A DNA stretch of 64,000 nt from Tribonema minus. Lineage: Eukaryota > Sar > Xanthophyceae > Tribonematales > Tribonemataceae. The position numbers and the translations under genes are program-made. Each line of letters starts with the position of its first letter. Within the stretch, counting starts at the first letter, position 1. Below the pieces are notes generated by a model, which searched no databases, had not been told where the DNA came from, and saw nothing but the letters and a program-made list of their open reading frames with translations. Where the stretch lies: assembly GCA_017506865.1 (NCBI GenBank), contig JAFCMP010000021.1, positions 124,001 through 188,000 on the forward strand. The letters are read 5' to 3'. Shown piece after piece: positions 56,386-64,000 of this stretch.

Positions 56386-56400
56386 GCATAAATTATCTTG
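56386..56400 (+). promoter_or_regulatory. AT-rich start-proximal motif
   Basis: GCATAAATTATCTTG, about 33 bases before the ATG at 56433. Confidence 0.4.
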
Positions 56401-56432
56401 TACATAGAACAACAGGCACCACCGCTCATATC

Positions 56433-57011
56433 ATGCCGATCGTGCTCGTTTTTGAGGACGTGCAGCCCATGACTTTCCCATACTCTACATCACTCGCAAC
56501 AGATGTCATCAACACATATGGTCCGGTATTCGCAAAAGATGTGGTGACAAATCACAGTATCATCATCGTGAACAAAGTGGACAACGCGCCATGTACGGCG
56601 TCATCATTTGCGTTTTCGCGGTCATCATCAGGGAGCGTCGACGAGATCGCGCGCAATAACTTCACCGTGGATGCCGCAAACACGAAAGCCACATACAGCG
56701 TGGGCTGTCTCAGGGTTGACCCCGTGAGCAACACTCGCACAATTGAGAATGTTCTAGAGGCTGACCATGAGAGCACGATCATAACCACAACCTCAAGTGC
56801 AGACACGACGAAGGAAAACTCGACATCGCTGACGTTCGACGGTATCCAATTCAGCACTGACGACGCTTGCATAATGTTCGGCGCCAATCAGGAGTTCCGC
56901 ATCAGATACGGCAAGTCGGAGGCTTCTAACGGCGCGAACCTACTAGTGATGGAGGCCAAGAACACATTGACAGGTCAATACGACGTCAAGACGTCTATCT
57001 CAGACGCGTAA
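56433..57011 (+). CDS. Short fibre-head-like virion protein
   Basis: 192 residues, beta-rich. The C-terminal half (FDGIQFSTDDACIMFGANQEFRIRYG ... LVMEAKNTLTGQYDVKTSI) matches in pattern the C-terminal segment of the fibre at 18989-20731 (FAVTFGANKQWKLV) and, less well, 12086-12973. I infer a small surface protein or fibre cap. It converges with the next gene, 12 bases between stops. Confidence 0.55.
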   Translation: MPIVLVFEDVQPMTFPYSTSLATDVINTYGPVFAKDVVTNHSIIIVNKVDNAPCTASSFAFSRSSSGSVDEIARNNFTVDAANTKATYSVGCLRVDPVSNTRTIENVLEADHESTIITTTSSADTTKENSTSLTFDGIQFSTDDACIMFGANQEFRIRYGKSEASNGANLLVMEAKNTLTGQYDVKTSISDA

Positions 57012-57023
57012 GGATCCAAATCT

Positions 57024-57491
57024 TCAAGCGACAGACTGCAGGTTCGACTGCACATACGCCATGTCGCGGATGAGCTTGTGGCTCAGTTCGTCGTACTCAC
57101 GCATGGCGGCGTCCAGGCCACATTTTTCAGTAGGAACCGTGATATCTTCTTGATTTTGCGGAACAGCGTCTTGTGCAAAGTGGTGAGTGTTCCACATATT
57201 CACTTGCGTAGGTAGGTACGAGGTATTGTTCAGGGGGGGTGTGACGGCCACCTGAGACGGAGGATTGTCAGAGGGCTTTATGAAGAGGGGGTCATTATCC
57301 CAGTCGAGGGACATCACGTAGTCTGTGAGGATACTATGGCGCTTCTCGTACAGCGACGTGACCCGCTGTGCCAGTGCGAGCACCGTTTCGTAGTCCACCA
57401 GTGCCCCCATATCGCTGCTCTCTTTCCAAGCATCGAGGGCGTCCGCATACATGGCATTCAGCGAGTCCCACTCCTTCATTGCATCAGACAT
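57024..57491 (-). CDS. Unknown protein with helical ends
   Basis: 155 residues from MSDAMKEWD. The N-terminal helix pair (DSLNAMYADALDAWKES, TVLALAQRVTSLYEKR) and C-terminal helix DAAMREYDELSHKLIRD flank a Pro/Asn-rich linker. No family recognised. Confidence 0.5.
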   Translation of the reverse strand: MSDAMKEWDSLNAMYADALDAWKESSDMGALVDYETVLALAQRVTSLYEKRHSILTDYVMSLDWDNDPLFIKPSDNPPSQVAVTPPLNNTSYLPTQVNMWNTHHFAQDAVPQNQEDITVPTEKCGLDAAMREYDELSHKLIRDMAYVQSNLQSVA

Positions 57492-57533
57492 AAATCACAG
57501 ACAAGAGAGCGCAGCTCGCCGTTACATTTTAAA

Positions 57534-57545
57534 GTATATATTATG
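57534..57545 (-). promoter_or_regulatory. AT-rich start-proximal motif
   Basis: GCATAATATATAC in the sense direction, about 45 bases before the ATG at 57491. Confidence 0.35.
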
Positions 57546-57625
57546 CGACATGATTTGTGCCTTGCGACAGACGCATTCAAGCACTGACGGCGCGTTTTGA
57601 TAAAAATAACAGAGTCCGACTAGCG

Positions 57626-58486
57626 TCAAACGTTGCCGGGTGGCACATTCTCCTTGTCATCCGATTGCTTCTCCACCACGATGCGCGGCTTCTTCGCGAT
57701 GGGGGGAGCCGCAGCGGGCGCGGCTCTCTGTACCTTTGTGCGCCTGTCGCGCATGAGCGCTTCAATTCGGTCGTACAGGTCGAGACCGTCGATTTTAAGG
57801 TATTCATCCTGATTCGGGTGGAGCACGCAGAGGAACACTGAAGTGATCTTCATCTGGTAGTAGTTTTGGAGGATCCACTTGTAGAGGTTCAACTGCAGGC
57901 TGTAATGGATGAGGTTGCAGTCGTCCAGGTCCCTCGTGTGGGCGCTGCATCCCTTCTGGAACCTGTTGCTCCTCTTGATCTCCTTGCTGCGCTTCCAGTC
58001 GCATATGATGAAGCTGCCGGGCTCATCTGGGTCGTGATATACCATGTCTATGCTTCCGGCAATCTTCACATCCTCTGCGAATACGACCATCTCTGTGCGG
58101 TACGCTTTCAAGTCGGGGAACGCGTCGCGGAACTTGCAGAAGAGCTCCCACTCCTTGCCCTCCTCAGTGTGGGGGCCGTCATTGTAGAAGAGCTCCAGAT
58201 TCAGGTGCATTTTCGTGCCAGCGGCAGCTGCTTCATCCCTGTTCTTGTCCCATTTGGCCTTGATTTCTTTTCTGGTCATGCCGGCGTAGTCGCCAATGGC
58301 GAACTTGGGCGATTGCATCATTCTTGTGATGATCTTGTCAGCGTCGAACGTTCCGAACGCCTTGTGTATGAATGTAGTGCAGCTGAGATAACCAGTTGAG
58401 GAGCCATCAATGTAGTATGTGTGGGTGTCCTCCACGAACCTGATCCTCTCATCTCTGGGGTGCGGATTTTTCGCAGCGAGCATCAT
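57626..58486 (-). CDS. PD-(D/E)XK nuclease (Cas4/RecB-like)
   Basis: 286 residues from the MM pair at 58486. The exonuclease core is complete: GTKMHLNLE with His94, TEMVVF with Glu132, IAGSIDMVY with Asp147, the D-x-K of ICDWKRS (Asp163, Lys165) and the QLNLYKW helix. These residues bind two metals and cut DNA in the Cas4/RecB/lambda-exonuclease-like group. Giant viruses use such enzymes in replication or recombination. The basic, Pro/Ala-rich tail may bind DNA. A GATTC cluster lies directly upstream, consistent with early expression. Confidence 0.8.
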   Translation of the reverse strand: MMLAAKNPHPRDERIRFVEDTHTYYIDGSSTGYLSCTTFIHKAFGTFDADKIITRMMQSPKFAIGDYAGMTRKEIKAKWDKNRDEAAAAGTKMHLNLELFYNDGPHTEEGKEWELFCKFRDAFPDLKAYRTEMVVFAEDVKIAGSIDMVYHDPDEPGSFIICDWKRSKEIKRSNRFQKGCSAHTRDLDDCNLIHYSLQLNLYKWILQNYYQMKITSVFLCVLHPNQDEYLKIDGLDLYDRIEALMRDRRTKVQRAAPAAAPPIAKKPRIVVEKQSDDKENVPPGNV

Positions 58487-58552
58487 GGTCGCAGAGCGTG
58501 AGTGTGCACTGTGCACTGCGCTGCACACAATATTTGAAGCTGTCGGAGCGCG

Positions 58553-58627
58553 GTTCGCAGTGCGAATCGTGATATATCGAATGCGAATCTGAATCTCTAG
58601 ATTTTAATTTTTACTGCGAATCATCAT
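58553..58627 (-). promoter_or_regulatory. GATTC motif cluster
   Basis: In sense: GATGATTCGCAG, GAGATTCAGATTCGCATTCG, then CGATATATCACGATTCGC. It lies about 70-140 bases before the nuclease ATG at 58486 and overlaps the end of the next gene upstream. Confidence 0.6.
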
Positions 58628-58632
58628 AAATC

Positions 58633-60762
58633 TTACCGGTTTTTGCGCGGTGTGATTCGCCGTTTCCGGCGTGTCTTGAGCGGCAACTTGCGCGGTATCT
58701 TCTTCTTCACCGGGGTCTTACGTGGCGTGCGTGGCTTTTTTCTGGTCCGCACCGATGTCAGAGGGCGCTTTGCCAGACTCACAAGTTTGCTGCGGGTTTG
58801 CATGCTGGATGTCAATGCGCGAGTCGGGTCGGGCAGCCTATCGTGCCTGATCACCGGAATCACCACCCTGCTCGCCTGCATCTCATGTGTGGTGAAGCAA
58901 GTCTCAGAGCAGTCGAGGTCGGACGCCTTTATCTCTTCTCTCAGTACTTGCACGAACTCGTCATCGTCAACTGACCTGTCGGAAAGCGCATTGACGACCC
59001 TCATAGCGCACATTATGTGGCACAGAGTTACGTTCTTTTGAGGGTGGGCAGCGTTGTGGTTCACGACTACCATCACCTCGTACACCCTCTCCGCCAGCAT
59101 CTGTAAGCTGCCATATCCGTTGCCCAGTGCCTTCAATGCGAGAGCGTTTCTGTCCACCAACTGGTCAGCGTTCACAGAGGCGTCACCTCCTGTCGCGGCC
59201 ACTCGGTTGTCTTTGTAATATCTTGATATCGTGCTGCCATATACCTCGGCGAAAGCATTCACTACGTGAGAATCCACTTGCAAGCTCGGATCAAGCTTGC
59301 GGATCATCATTACCAGTTTGTTCGCTGCGACCGCAGGCTCGATGGCTGACAGCTTGATGACGTACTTCATGCGTCTGGCCAGTCCCACGTTGTTCACTTG
59401 AAACCTCATCATCTCCTCCTCGTATCCTGCCGCTATCACAATCAGCTGGCCGATGTGAGTACTGAGGTAGCCCACCAGCTCATTGACGGCCTCTTGCCCG
59501 TATTCTTCTCCTTTTTTTTCGTTTTCAGTGATCCCGTACGCTTCGTCTATGAAGAGTACCTTCTCGGTGCTCTCCAGGAGCAGCGCCCTGGTCCGCGGTG
59601 CCGTCTGCCCTATGTACTGGCCGATGAAGTCAGTGGGTACCTTTTCCCGGACCACTGCTGAACCTTCATGGGTGTCAACGTTGCACACAATGTTCAGCGC
59701 ACTGAACACCTGAGCGAGTCGGTTCGCATACTCTGTCTTACCACTTCCAGGGTTGCCGACCAGTATGAGGTTTTGAAAGCCCTCGAGGAACGCTTTCGGA
59801 GCGTCCATGTACTTGACCAGCAAAGAATAGACGTACGTCAACAGGTTCTCTCTGCCTAACGAGTAAAATATGAGGTTGTCAATGGCATTCAAGACGACGT
59901 ATCGAAGCGACGTGAACGGTGTTGCTCCAGGAGTATTAGCGTGCAGTGGAGCCGTGTGATCTGGCCCGTCGAAGTCGGGTCTGTCTTCGGAGTCCTGCTC
60001 AACAGCTGACAGCGCAGGCTCTGGTAGGGAATGGAAGGACCCAGCAGACACATCTGGAGACGGTGGCAAGGGGCGAGGGGGCGTTACAGTGTTTGCCCGT
60101 CTCCTTTTGACTCCAGCAACACGAGCAGCGCGAACTGCGACACCTTCCCTGTACTTGCCCTCTCTGGACTCTGCCTGCCTCAACTTTTCTTCCTTCTCTC
60201 GCTTCTTCCGGAGCTTGTCATTTGCCATCTCGTTTTCAGGATCAGCGATGACGCCCCGTATGTCCTGCAATTTGACATCTATGAGGCTGATGAGCTGCTT
60301 CATCTTGTCACACGCAACAATGCTCTTCGCCAGCCCTGGTGTTTCTTGAATTTTATCCATCATGTCCCTCATCGATAGGTCGCGTGTGTCGTCCGCATCG
60401 CGCTGCGCACTGCCCTTACTTTTAGATGACTTCTCTCTGAACTTGTTGTCGGCAAAGTTTCTCCAGCTGTTAAGATTGTACTCGAATTCAGCATCAAAAC
60501 TGTCACGCTCTTTCTCCAGCCTCCTCAACTCTCTTGAATAGCCATGGACTTTTGTCTCTAGCAAGGTTTTCATGTTATGAACGATCACCATAAAGTTGAT
60601 AAGGTACTCCTCGCGCACCGCCATGACGTTGTTCTGCATGGCACATATTCTCAAAGTCTCTTCTGTAGCGCTTCCCTCCGGACACAAACCGATATCCATC
60701 TTCTCTAGCACAGGCGACTCTGTGGCGCCATTGTCCACCTCAATTTCTCTCTCTCTGGGCAT
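58633..60762 (-). CDS. AAA+ ATPase, CbbX/SpoVK type, with basic tail
   Basis: 709 residues from MPREREIEV at 60762. Residues 40-200 are helical and coiled (KMKQLISLIDVKLQDIRG, KLRKKREKEEKLRQ). Walker A is GNPGSGKT at 336-343, the pore region has FIGQYIGQTAPRT, Walker B is LFIDEAYG with Asp406-Glu407, and the sensor region is IVIAAGYEEEM. This is the CbbX/stage-V-sporulation-K group of hexameric remodelers. The last 30 residues are almost all Arg/Lys/Pro (KKPRTPRKTPVKKK), suggesting nucleic-acid binding or nuclear import. Family members occur in giant viruses; the target is unknown. The 314 bases between this gene and 61077 hold only an AT motif. Confidence 0.85.
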   Translation of the reverse strand: MPREREIEVDNGATESPVLEKMDIGLCPEGSATEETLRICAMQNNVMAVREEYLINFMVIVHNMKTLLETKVHGYSRELRRLEKERDSFDAEFEYNLNSWRNFADNKFREKSSKSKGSAQRDADDTRDLSMRDMMDKIQETPGLAKSIVACDKMKQLISLIDVKLQDIRGVIADPENEMANDKLRKKREKEEKLRQAESREGKYREGVAVRAARVAGVKRRRANTVTPPRPLPPSPDVSAGSFHSLPEPALSAVEQDSEDRPDFDGPDHTAPLHANTPGATPFTSLRYVVLNAIDNLIFYSLGRENLLTYVYSLLVKYMDAPKAFLEGFQNLILVGNPGSGKTEYANRLAQVFSALNIVCNVDTHEGSAVVREKVPTDFIGQYIGQTAPRTRALLLESTEKVLFIDEAYGITENEKKGEEYGQEAVNELVGYLSTHIGQLIVIAAGYEEEMMRFQVNNVGLARRMKYVIKLSAIEPAVAANKLVMMIRKLDPSLQVDSHVVNAFAEVYGSTISRYYKDNRVAATGGDASVNADQLVDRNALALKALGNGYGSLQMLAERVYEVMVVVNHNAAHPQKNVTLCHIMCAMRVVNALSDRSVDDDEFVQVLREEIKASDLDCSETCFTTHEMQASRVVIPVIRHDRLPDPTRALTSSMQTRSKLVSLAKRPLTSVRTRKKPRTPRKTPVKKKIPRKLPLKTRRKRRITPRKNR

Positions 60763-60790
60763 TGTGCTAAGGCTTGTGTTGATGATAAGA

Positions 60791-60803
60791 TACATTATTT
60801 TGC
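60791..60803 (-). promoter_or_regulatory. AT-rich start-proximal motif
   Basis: TGCAAAATAATGTA in the sense direction, about 30 bases before the AAA+ ATG. Confidence 0.4.
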
Positions 60804-61076
60804 ATAGTACTTCTTCTTTGCACTCGGTCTGCTGCCGTCATCTCTCTCGGTGACGGCACTGTTCCATGTCATATGCGCTGGCGGTAGTATATCGCCCGTC
60901 ACAGCGTGAAGACTCCGACATGTGACTAGCGTATGCTGACTGTGATTATCGCGATCGGCACAAAGACCCGGACATTAAATGCTTCACCAGGCCCCACATC
61001 TGTTGATTGCATCTGCTGTTGCAAAATGAAGACGTACGAATGCATTTTTTCTTTGTCCGCTCCTCTATAGTCTAAG

Positions 61077-62009
61077 ATGAACGTTCTCAACGGCAGCGAG
61101 CCGTTGTCAGGACCTCACTACTTTCAGAAGGTCAAGCACAGGTCCAAGAATGTATACGTCTACCTGATGGGTGAGGAGCATTCAAATAACCACCAATGCT
61201 ACCGAGACGGCGCAGATGTCGGCGATGTATTGCGCGCAGCTGTGAGCGACATGACATACAGAGTCGGGATCTACGTAGAAATGCCTCAGACCTATGAATA
61301 TAATGAAGATCCGAATGTGATGTGCAGTGCCAAGCCGGTGGGCACTCCGCGAAAGGACGTTCTTAACACGATCCGGTCATGCATGCTGCAGAAGCGCAAC
61401 TCGTCGAGCACGCCCCGAGAGGTACGAAGCAGAATTAATTTCACCGACATTCGTGAGTTTTTCGGACTCCTGCCTTACACTGAGCGCGAAAATAGCTGTA
61501 TCAACGAGATCCGGAGTGAAACCGTCGAACGCGCTTGGCCTCTGCTGAACAAGTACTTTGTGAGCCCCATCAGCGATGCGCTATGCACGCTAGGGGGCGT
61601 GGACGACAGGTTCAGAAATCTGATATACTACATGCCGGAGGATCGCATGAGCCCGTATGACTACTTCATACACGAAAACTGGCACCGGTCGCTGATGCCG
61701 TTGGCGCAGACTGTAGCTTTCCAGTACACCAATTTCTCTCATGACAGGAGGCGGTCTTCTAGCCGAATCTTGAGCTGCTATCGTCACATGATGGATTTGT
61801 TCACTGACATCTATACGACATGGCGGATACTTTCCGACGTCGACTCCGGGATTGTCACCCATGCCGTATTCTACGGCGGCAGTTCACATGCGGTAGCCAT
61901 AGCACGACTGCTGGAGAATACGGGATTCGTCACCGAACTTCTTTTCCGTGCGGCGGTAAATACGGCGTGCGTCAGGAGGAAGCCAGCCCAGATTCGCAGT
62001 TTATCATAG
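61077..62009 (+). CDS. GExH-motif protein, possibly TraB/EreA/ChaN-like
   Basis: 310 residues. The N-terminal strand VYVYLMGEEHSNNHQC with G-E-x-H, then GIYVEMP, and a C-terminal strand THAVFYGGSSHAVAIARLL with G-x-x-H reproduce the three conserved points of the EreA/ChaN/TraB fold (metal- or haem-binding hydrolase-like proteins). A similar family of unknown function occurs in large algal viruses. The middle is helical with DYFIHENWHRS. Function is inferred from motifs alone. Its stop overlaps a perfect 12-bp inverted repeat. Confidence 0.5.
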   Translation: MNVLNGSEPLSGPHYFQKVKHRSKNVYVYLMGEEHSNNHQCYRDGADVGDVLRAAVSDMTYRVGIYVEMPQTYEYNEDPNVMCSAKPVGTPRKDVLNTIRSCMLQKRNSSSTPREVRSRINFTDIREFFGLLPYTERENSCINEIRSETVERAWPLLNKYFVSPISDALCTLGGVDDRFRNLIYYMPEDRMSPYDYFIHENWHRSLMPLAQTVAFQYTNFSHDRRRSSSRILSCYRHMMDLFTDIYTTWRILSDVDSGIVTHAVFYGGSSHAVAIARLLENTGFVTELLFRAAVNTACVRRKPAQIRSLS

Positions 62010-62110
62010 CGTAAATCAGATTCGCACTCTGATTTACGCAATGATATACGCTGTGGTGATTCAGATATACCGCCATGAGATTCGGGCAGCTGTAAATATA
62101 TATATCATAA
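61990..62110 (+). promoter_or_regulatory. GATTC motif cluster with TATA upstream of primase
   Basis: Sense copies CAGATTCGCAC, GTGATTCAG and GAGATTCGGGC, the last followed about 7 bases later by TAAATATATATAT. They lie 65-170 bases before the primase ATG at 62174. Confidence 0.6.
62009..62039 (+). terminator. Inverted repeat at gene end
   Basis: GCGTAAATCAGA and TCTGATTTACGC form a perfect 12-bp stem with a 7-base loop, beginning at the stop codon of the upstream gene. Mimiviruses process transcript ends at hairpins, so a 3'-end signal is plausible; part of it also overlaps the next promoter cluster. Confidence 0.45.
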
Positions 62111-62173
62111 ATCAGAGCAGCGGCGCCTAGCGCCTCTCACTCTTTCACTCCACCGCAGATACTGCGCATCGAT

Positions 62174-64000
62174 ATGAACATGAATCGCGATCAGTGTACC
62201 GCTTTCCTGAAGGACGTGGTGTGCACACAAGGGGTGACTGCCACCCACCTGAACATGGTGGGAGGAGCCTACAACATATCCGAGGATCTGAACAAGAACT
62301 TCATGCATGCGTACAGCACGTACATCGAGTGCAACAAGTACCAGCCCAACGCGTACCAGCACTTGACCGAAGTGGTGTCGCGCAAATCACCGTACTTTGT
62401 TGATTTGGACATCCTGGATCCGTTCGACAAATGCGCCGACCCGCCTGCAGACGATGATGGCGGAGCGATGCACGACATGAACTGCCCTCCGGACCTCAAT
62501 ATGATCCACAGATGGACATGCGCCATCAACGTGGCGCTAGCCGAGTGCATCCCCTCCGCGCTGCCTGACGATGCAGAGATCCCCTCCGCGCTGCCTGACG
62601 ATGCAGAGGACGATGACCCTACTGGCGGGGACAGCATGTCGGACGAAGAGGAGACCGAAGAGGAGACCTACTACTGCCCTCCTTCTCTCGGAGGCTGTGA
62701 CATCATATTCAACGGCATCAATGTCATCAGCGACCGGGACGGCCTATCGCCTCTGGACTGCATCGTGGCGACAGCTCCGATTCGCACGTTGACGAAAAAT
62801 GGCGTGAGCTACAGGAAAACGGGTGTCCACATCGTATGGCCGACCATGATCGTGACCAAGCAGTTAGCGAACGTGATACGCGCCATCATCATCGCTGCGC
62901 TCTTCGAATTCGACAAGACGGAGCGCAAGCGCGACAAGGGGTACTACTGCCGCGATTGGACGTCCATCGTGGATGAGGCAGTGTACAAGAACATGAGCTC
63001 GCTTCGTATGATCGGGAGCTACAAGTCCTGCAGATGCGATGACTGCGCCACCGACGAGATGAAGAAGAAGTATGCGGAGCTCGCAACTCTGCTGGTGGAG
63101 TTTCAGTGCATGGTGAGCATCAACAACGTGCGCATAACGAACGCCAAAAAAGTCACCGAGAAGGCCGCTGTCAAGCACGCGCGTGCCATCGTGCGCACGG
63201 AGAAGAGCAACAACATGAGAGCGGGCAAGGATCTGATCACGAGGGCATCCAAATTCATTCTTCTGAGTGAGACGATGACGTGCCCGTGCAAGGGTCGCCT
63301 GAAGGCGACAGACGTCGGCGCGGGGGTGTACAGTGTCAAGATCGTGGTCAACGGGGACGGGTCCCGCAACTCGCTCTTCGAAGAGATCATGGCGAACGAC
63401 AATCTCATCATGACCTACGCCATGAGCGTCAGACGGCCCGAAATCACCGCCCTGACGCCTGTCAAGTTCCCGCCTCACGCTCCCGTGGCCTACACAGTGC
63501 AGATGGAGGAACTCGAGACGGACGATGACGACGCACGTGCCGTCAAAGTCAAACGAGGTCATCCGCTTCCCAAGGTGATGACCACTGCGCGTTACAGGGA
63601 AGAGGAGATACACAGCGTGGCCATCCGTGACGCTGCCGAGAACTACATTCGGGCGGGGTGGGTGGGGCCGGAGTACTCCAGGGTGCAGGTGCGCAGGATC
63701 TACAAATTGTACAATCCGAAAAAGAAGAGCTCCGAGCTGGACGTCAACCAAGACGGCTCAGATTCCTGCTCTGTCATCGCGGTGGTGGAGGGGTTCGGCA
63801 GCAGCTTCTGCCGCACAGTCAACAGGGATCACACTTCGAGCACCATCTACTTTGAGTTCACTCCGGACCGCAGGTGCTTGCAGCGGTGCCGGTCCACCAA
63901 GAATACCAACTGCAAGCGCGCCGCCAAGGAGGCGTTCAACGTCGACTACCGTGTCTACGTGTCCCTGTTCCCCTACACTCTGCGCACCGCGCGCGTCTTG
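62174..64000 (+). CDS. D5-like primase-polymerase, N-terminal part (runs off window)
   Basis: 609 codons are open from the ATG at 62174 to the right edge. Archaeo-eukaryotic primase motifs are in order: YFVDLDI with Asp77/Asp79 (motif I), GVHIVWP with His219 (motif II), and DEAVYKNMSSLRMIGSYK (Asp267, motif III), a wording typical of the primase half of Nucleocytoviricota D5-type and herpes-like primases. An acidic insert (about 126-165) contains a ten-residue duplication. Cysteine pairs SCRCDDC and TCPCKGR may bind zinc. It makes primers for viral DNA replication; the SF3 helicase half, if present, lies beyond the window. The frame is whole. Confidence 0.88.
   Translation, partial: MNMNRDQCTAFLKDVVCTQGVTATHLNMVGGAYNISEDLNKNFMHAYSTYIECNKYQPNAYQHLTEVVSRKSPYFVDLDILDPFDKCADPPADDDGGAMHDMNCPPDLNMIHRWTCAINVALAECIPSALPDDAEIPSALPDDAEDDDPTGGDSMSDEEETEEETYYCPPSLGGCDIIFNGINVISDRDGLSPLDCIVATAPIRTLTKNGVSYRKTGVHIVWPTMIVTKQLANVIRAIIIAALFEFDKTERKRDKGYYCRDWTSIVDEAVYKNMSSLRMIGSYKSCRCDDCATDEMKKKYAELATLLVEFQCMVSINNVRITNAKKVTEKAAVKHARAIVRTEKSNNMRAGKDLITRASKFILLSETMTCPCKGRLKATDVGAGVYSVKIVVNGDGSRNSLFEEIMANDNLIMTYAMSVRRPEITALTPVKFPPHAPVAYTVQMEELETDDDDARAVKVKRGHPLPKVMTTARYREEEIHSVAIRDAAENYIRAGWVGPEYSRVQVRRIYKLYNPKKKSSELDVNQDGSDSCSVIAVVEGFGSSFCRTVNRDHTSSTIYFEFTPDRRCLQRCRSTKNTNCKRAAKEAFNVDYRVYVSLFPYTLRTARVL
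62549..62608 (+). repeat. 30-bp tandem duplication within primase
   Basis: Two exact 30-bp units encode IPSALPDDAE twice in the acidic insert between catalytic motifs I and II. Confidence 0.95.

Noticed and set aside
1-64000. Bacterial origin suggested by the histidine kinase and phage-like fibres
   Set aside because: Spliceosomal introns, the A32 ATPase, the D5-type primase and an extended PHD finger are eukaryotic or giant-virus traits.
1-64000. Search for a major capsid protein, Polinton or retroviral genes
   Set aside because: No double-jelly-roll capsid, integrase, protease or reverse-transcriptase motif could be recognised in any long frame.

Overview
The window reads as part of a giant DNA virus genome (Nucleocytoviricota), either a free algal or protist virus or a copy resident in a eukaryotic chromosome. 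Three replication and packaging genes support this: an archaeo-eukaryotic/D5-type primase running off the right edge (62174-64000), an A32-type packaging ATPase (54887-55753) and a PD-(D/E)XK nuclease (57626-58486). They sit beside a very large set of repetitive fibre genes of the kind marine algal viruses and marine phages carry. At least three genes have canonical GT-AG introns with matching phases (Hsp70, and two Zn2Cys6 zinc-cluster genes), so expression is eukaryotic and nuclear. No major capsid protein, DNA polymerase, tRNA, rRNA, CRISPR or integrase is visible here.

Layout. 1-9.3 kb: a phytyl-ester-synthase-like hydrolase cut by the left edge, a 1,150-residue extended-PHD protein with an alanine-rich helix, an intron-bearing Hsp70 and a coiled-coil gene. 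10-18.7 kb: three zinc-finger genes, two of which end in a putative endonuclease domain, plus one fibre-head gene. 19-24 kb: a fibre gene, a 12-bp minisatellite, a coiled-coil gene and two small unknowns. 24-44.4 kb: a 17.4-kb fibre locus built from about 127-residue repeats, then a fibronectin-III fibre gene. 44.4-47.7 kb: a lipase, a degenerate relative of the packaging ATPase and a 1.7-kb non-coding region with hairpins. 47.7-53.6 kb: a hybrid histidine kinase, two unknowns, a GH5 cellulase and a PhyH-like dioxygenase. 53.8-64 kb: a compact core block (packaging ATPase, small structural-type proteins, nuclease, AAA+ ATPase, a GExH-motif protein, primase).

Several genes (fibre locus, FN3 fibre, coiled-coil gene, cellulase, dioxygenase, hydrolase) look broken once or a few times, while the core block looks whole. 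This fits a resident copy in early decay; assembly error is the alternative.

The most interesting signal is regulatory. A directional motif around GAGATTCGGG is clustered upstream of seven genes, always in the sense orientation and often next to a TATA-like stretch. Those genes are of the replication, nuclease, zinc-finger and coiled-coil kind. Most fibre genes, the lipase and the AAA+ gene instead carry an AT motif (GCAnAAATAAT-like) about 25-55 bases before the start. This looks like an early/late promoter code. The second notable point is a pair of neighbouring Zn2Cys6 proteins with identical cysteine spacing, one of them fused to a viral zinc-ribbon/nuclease module.
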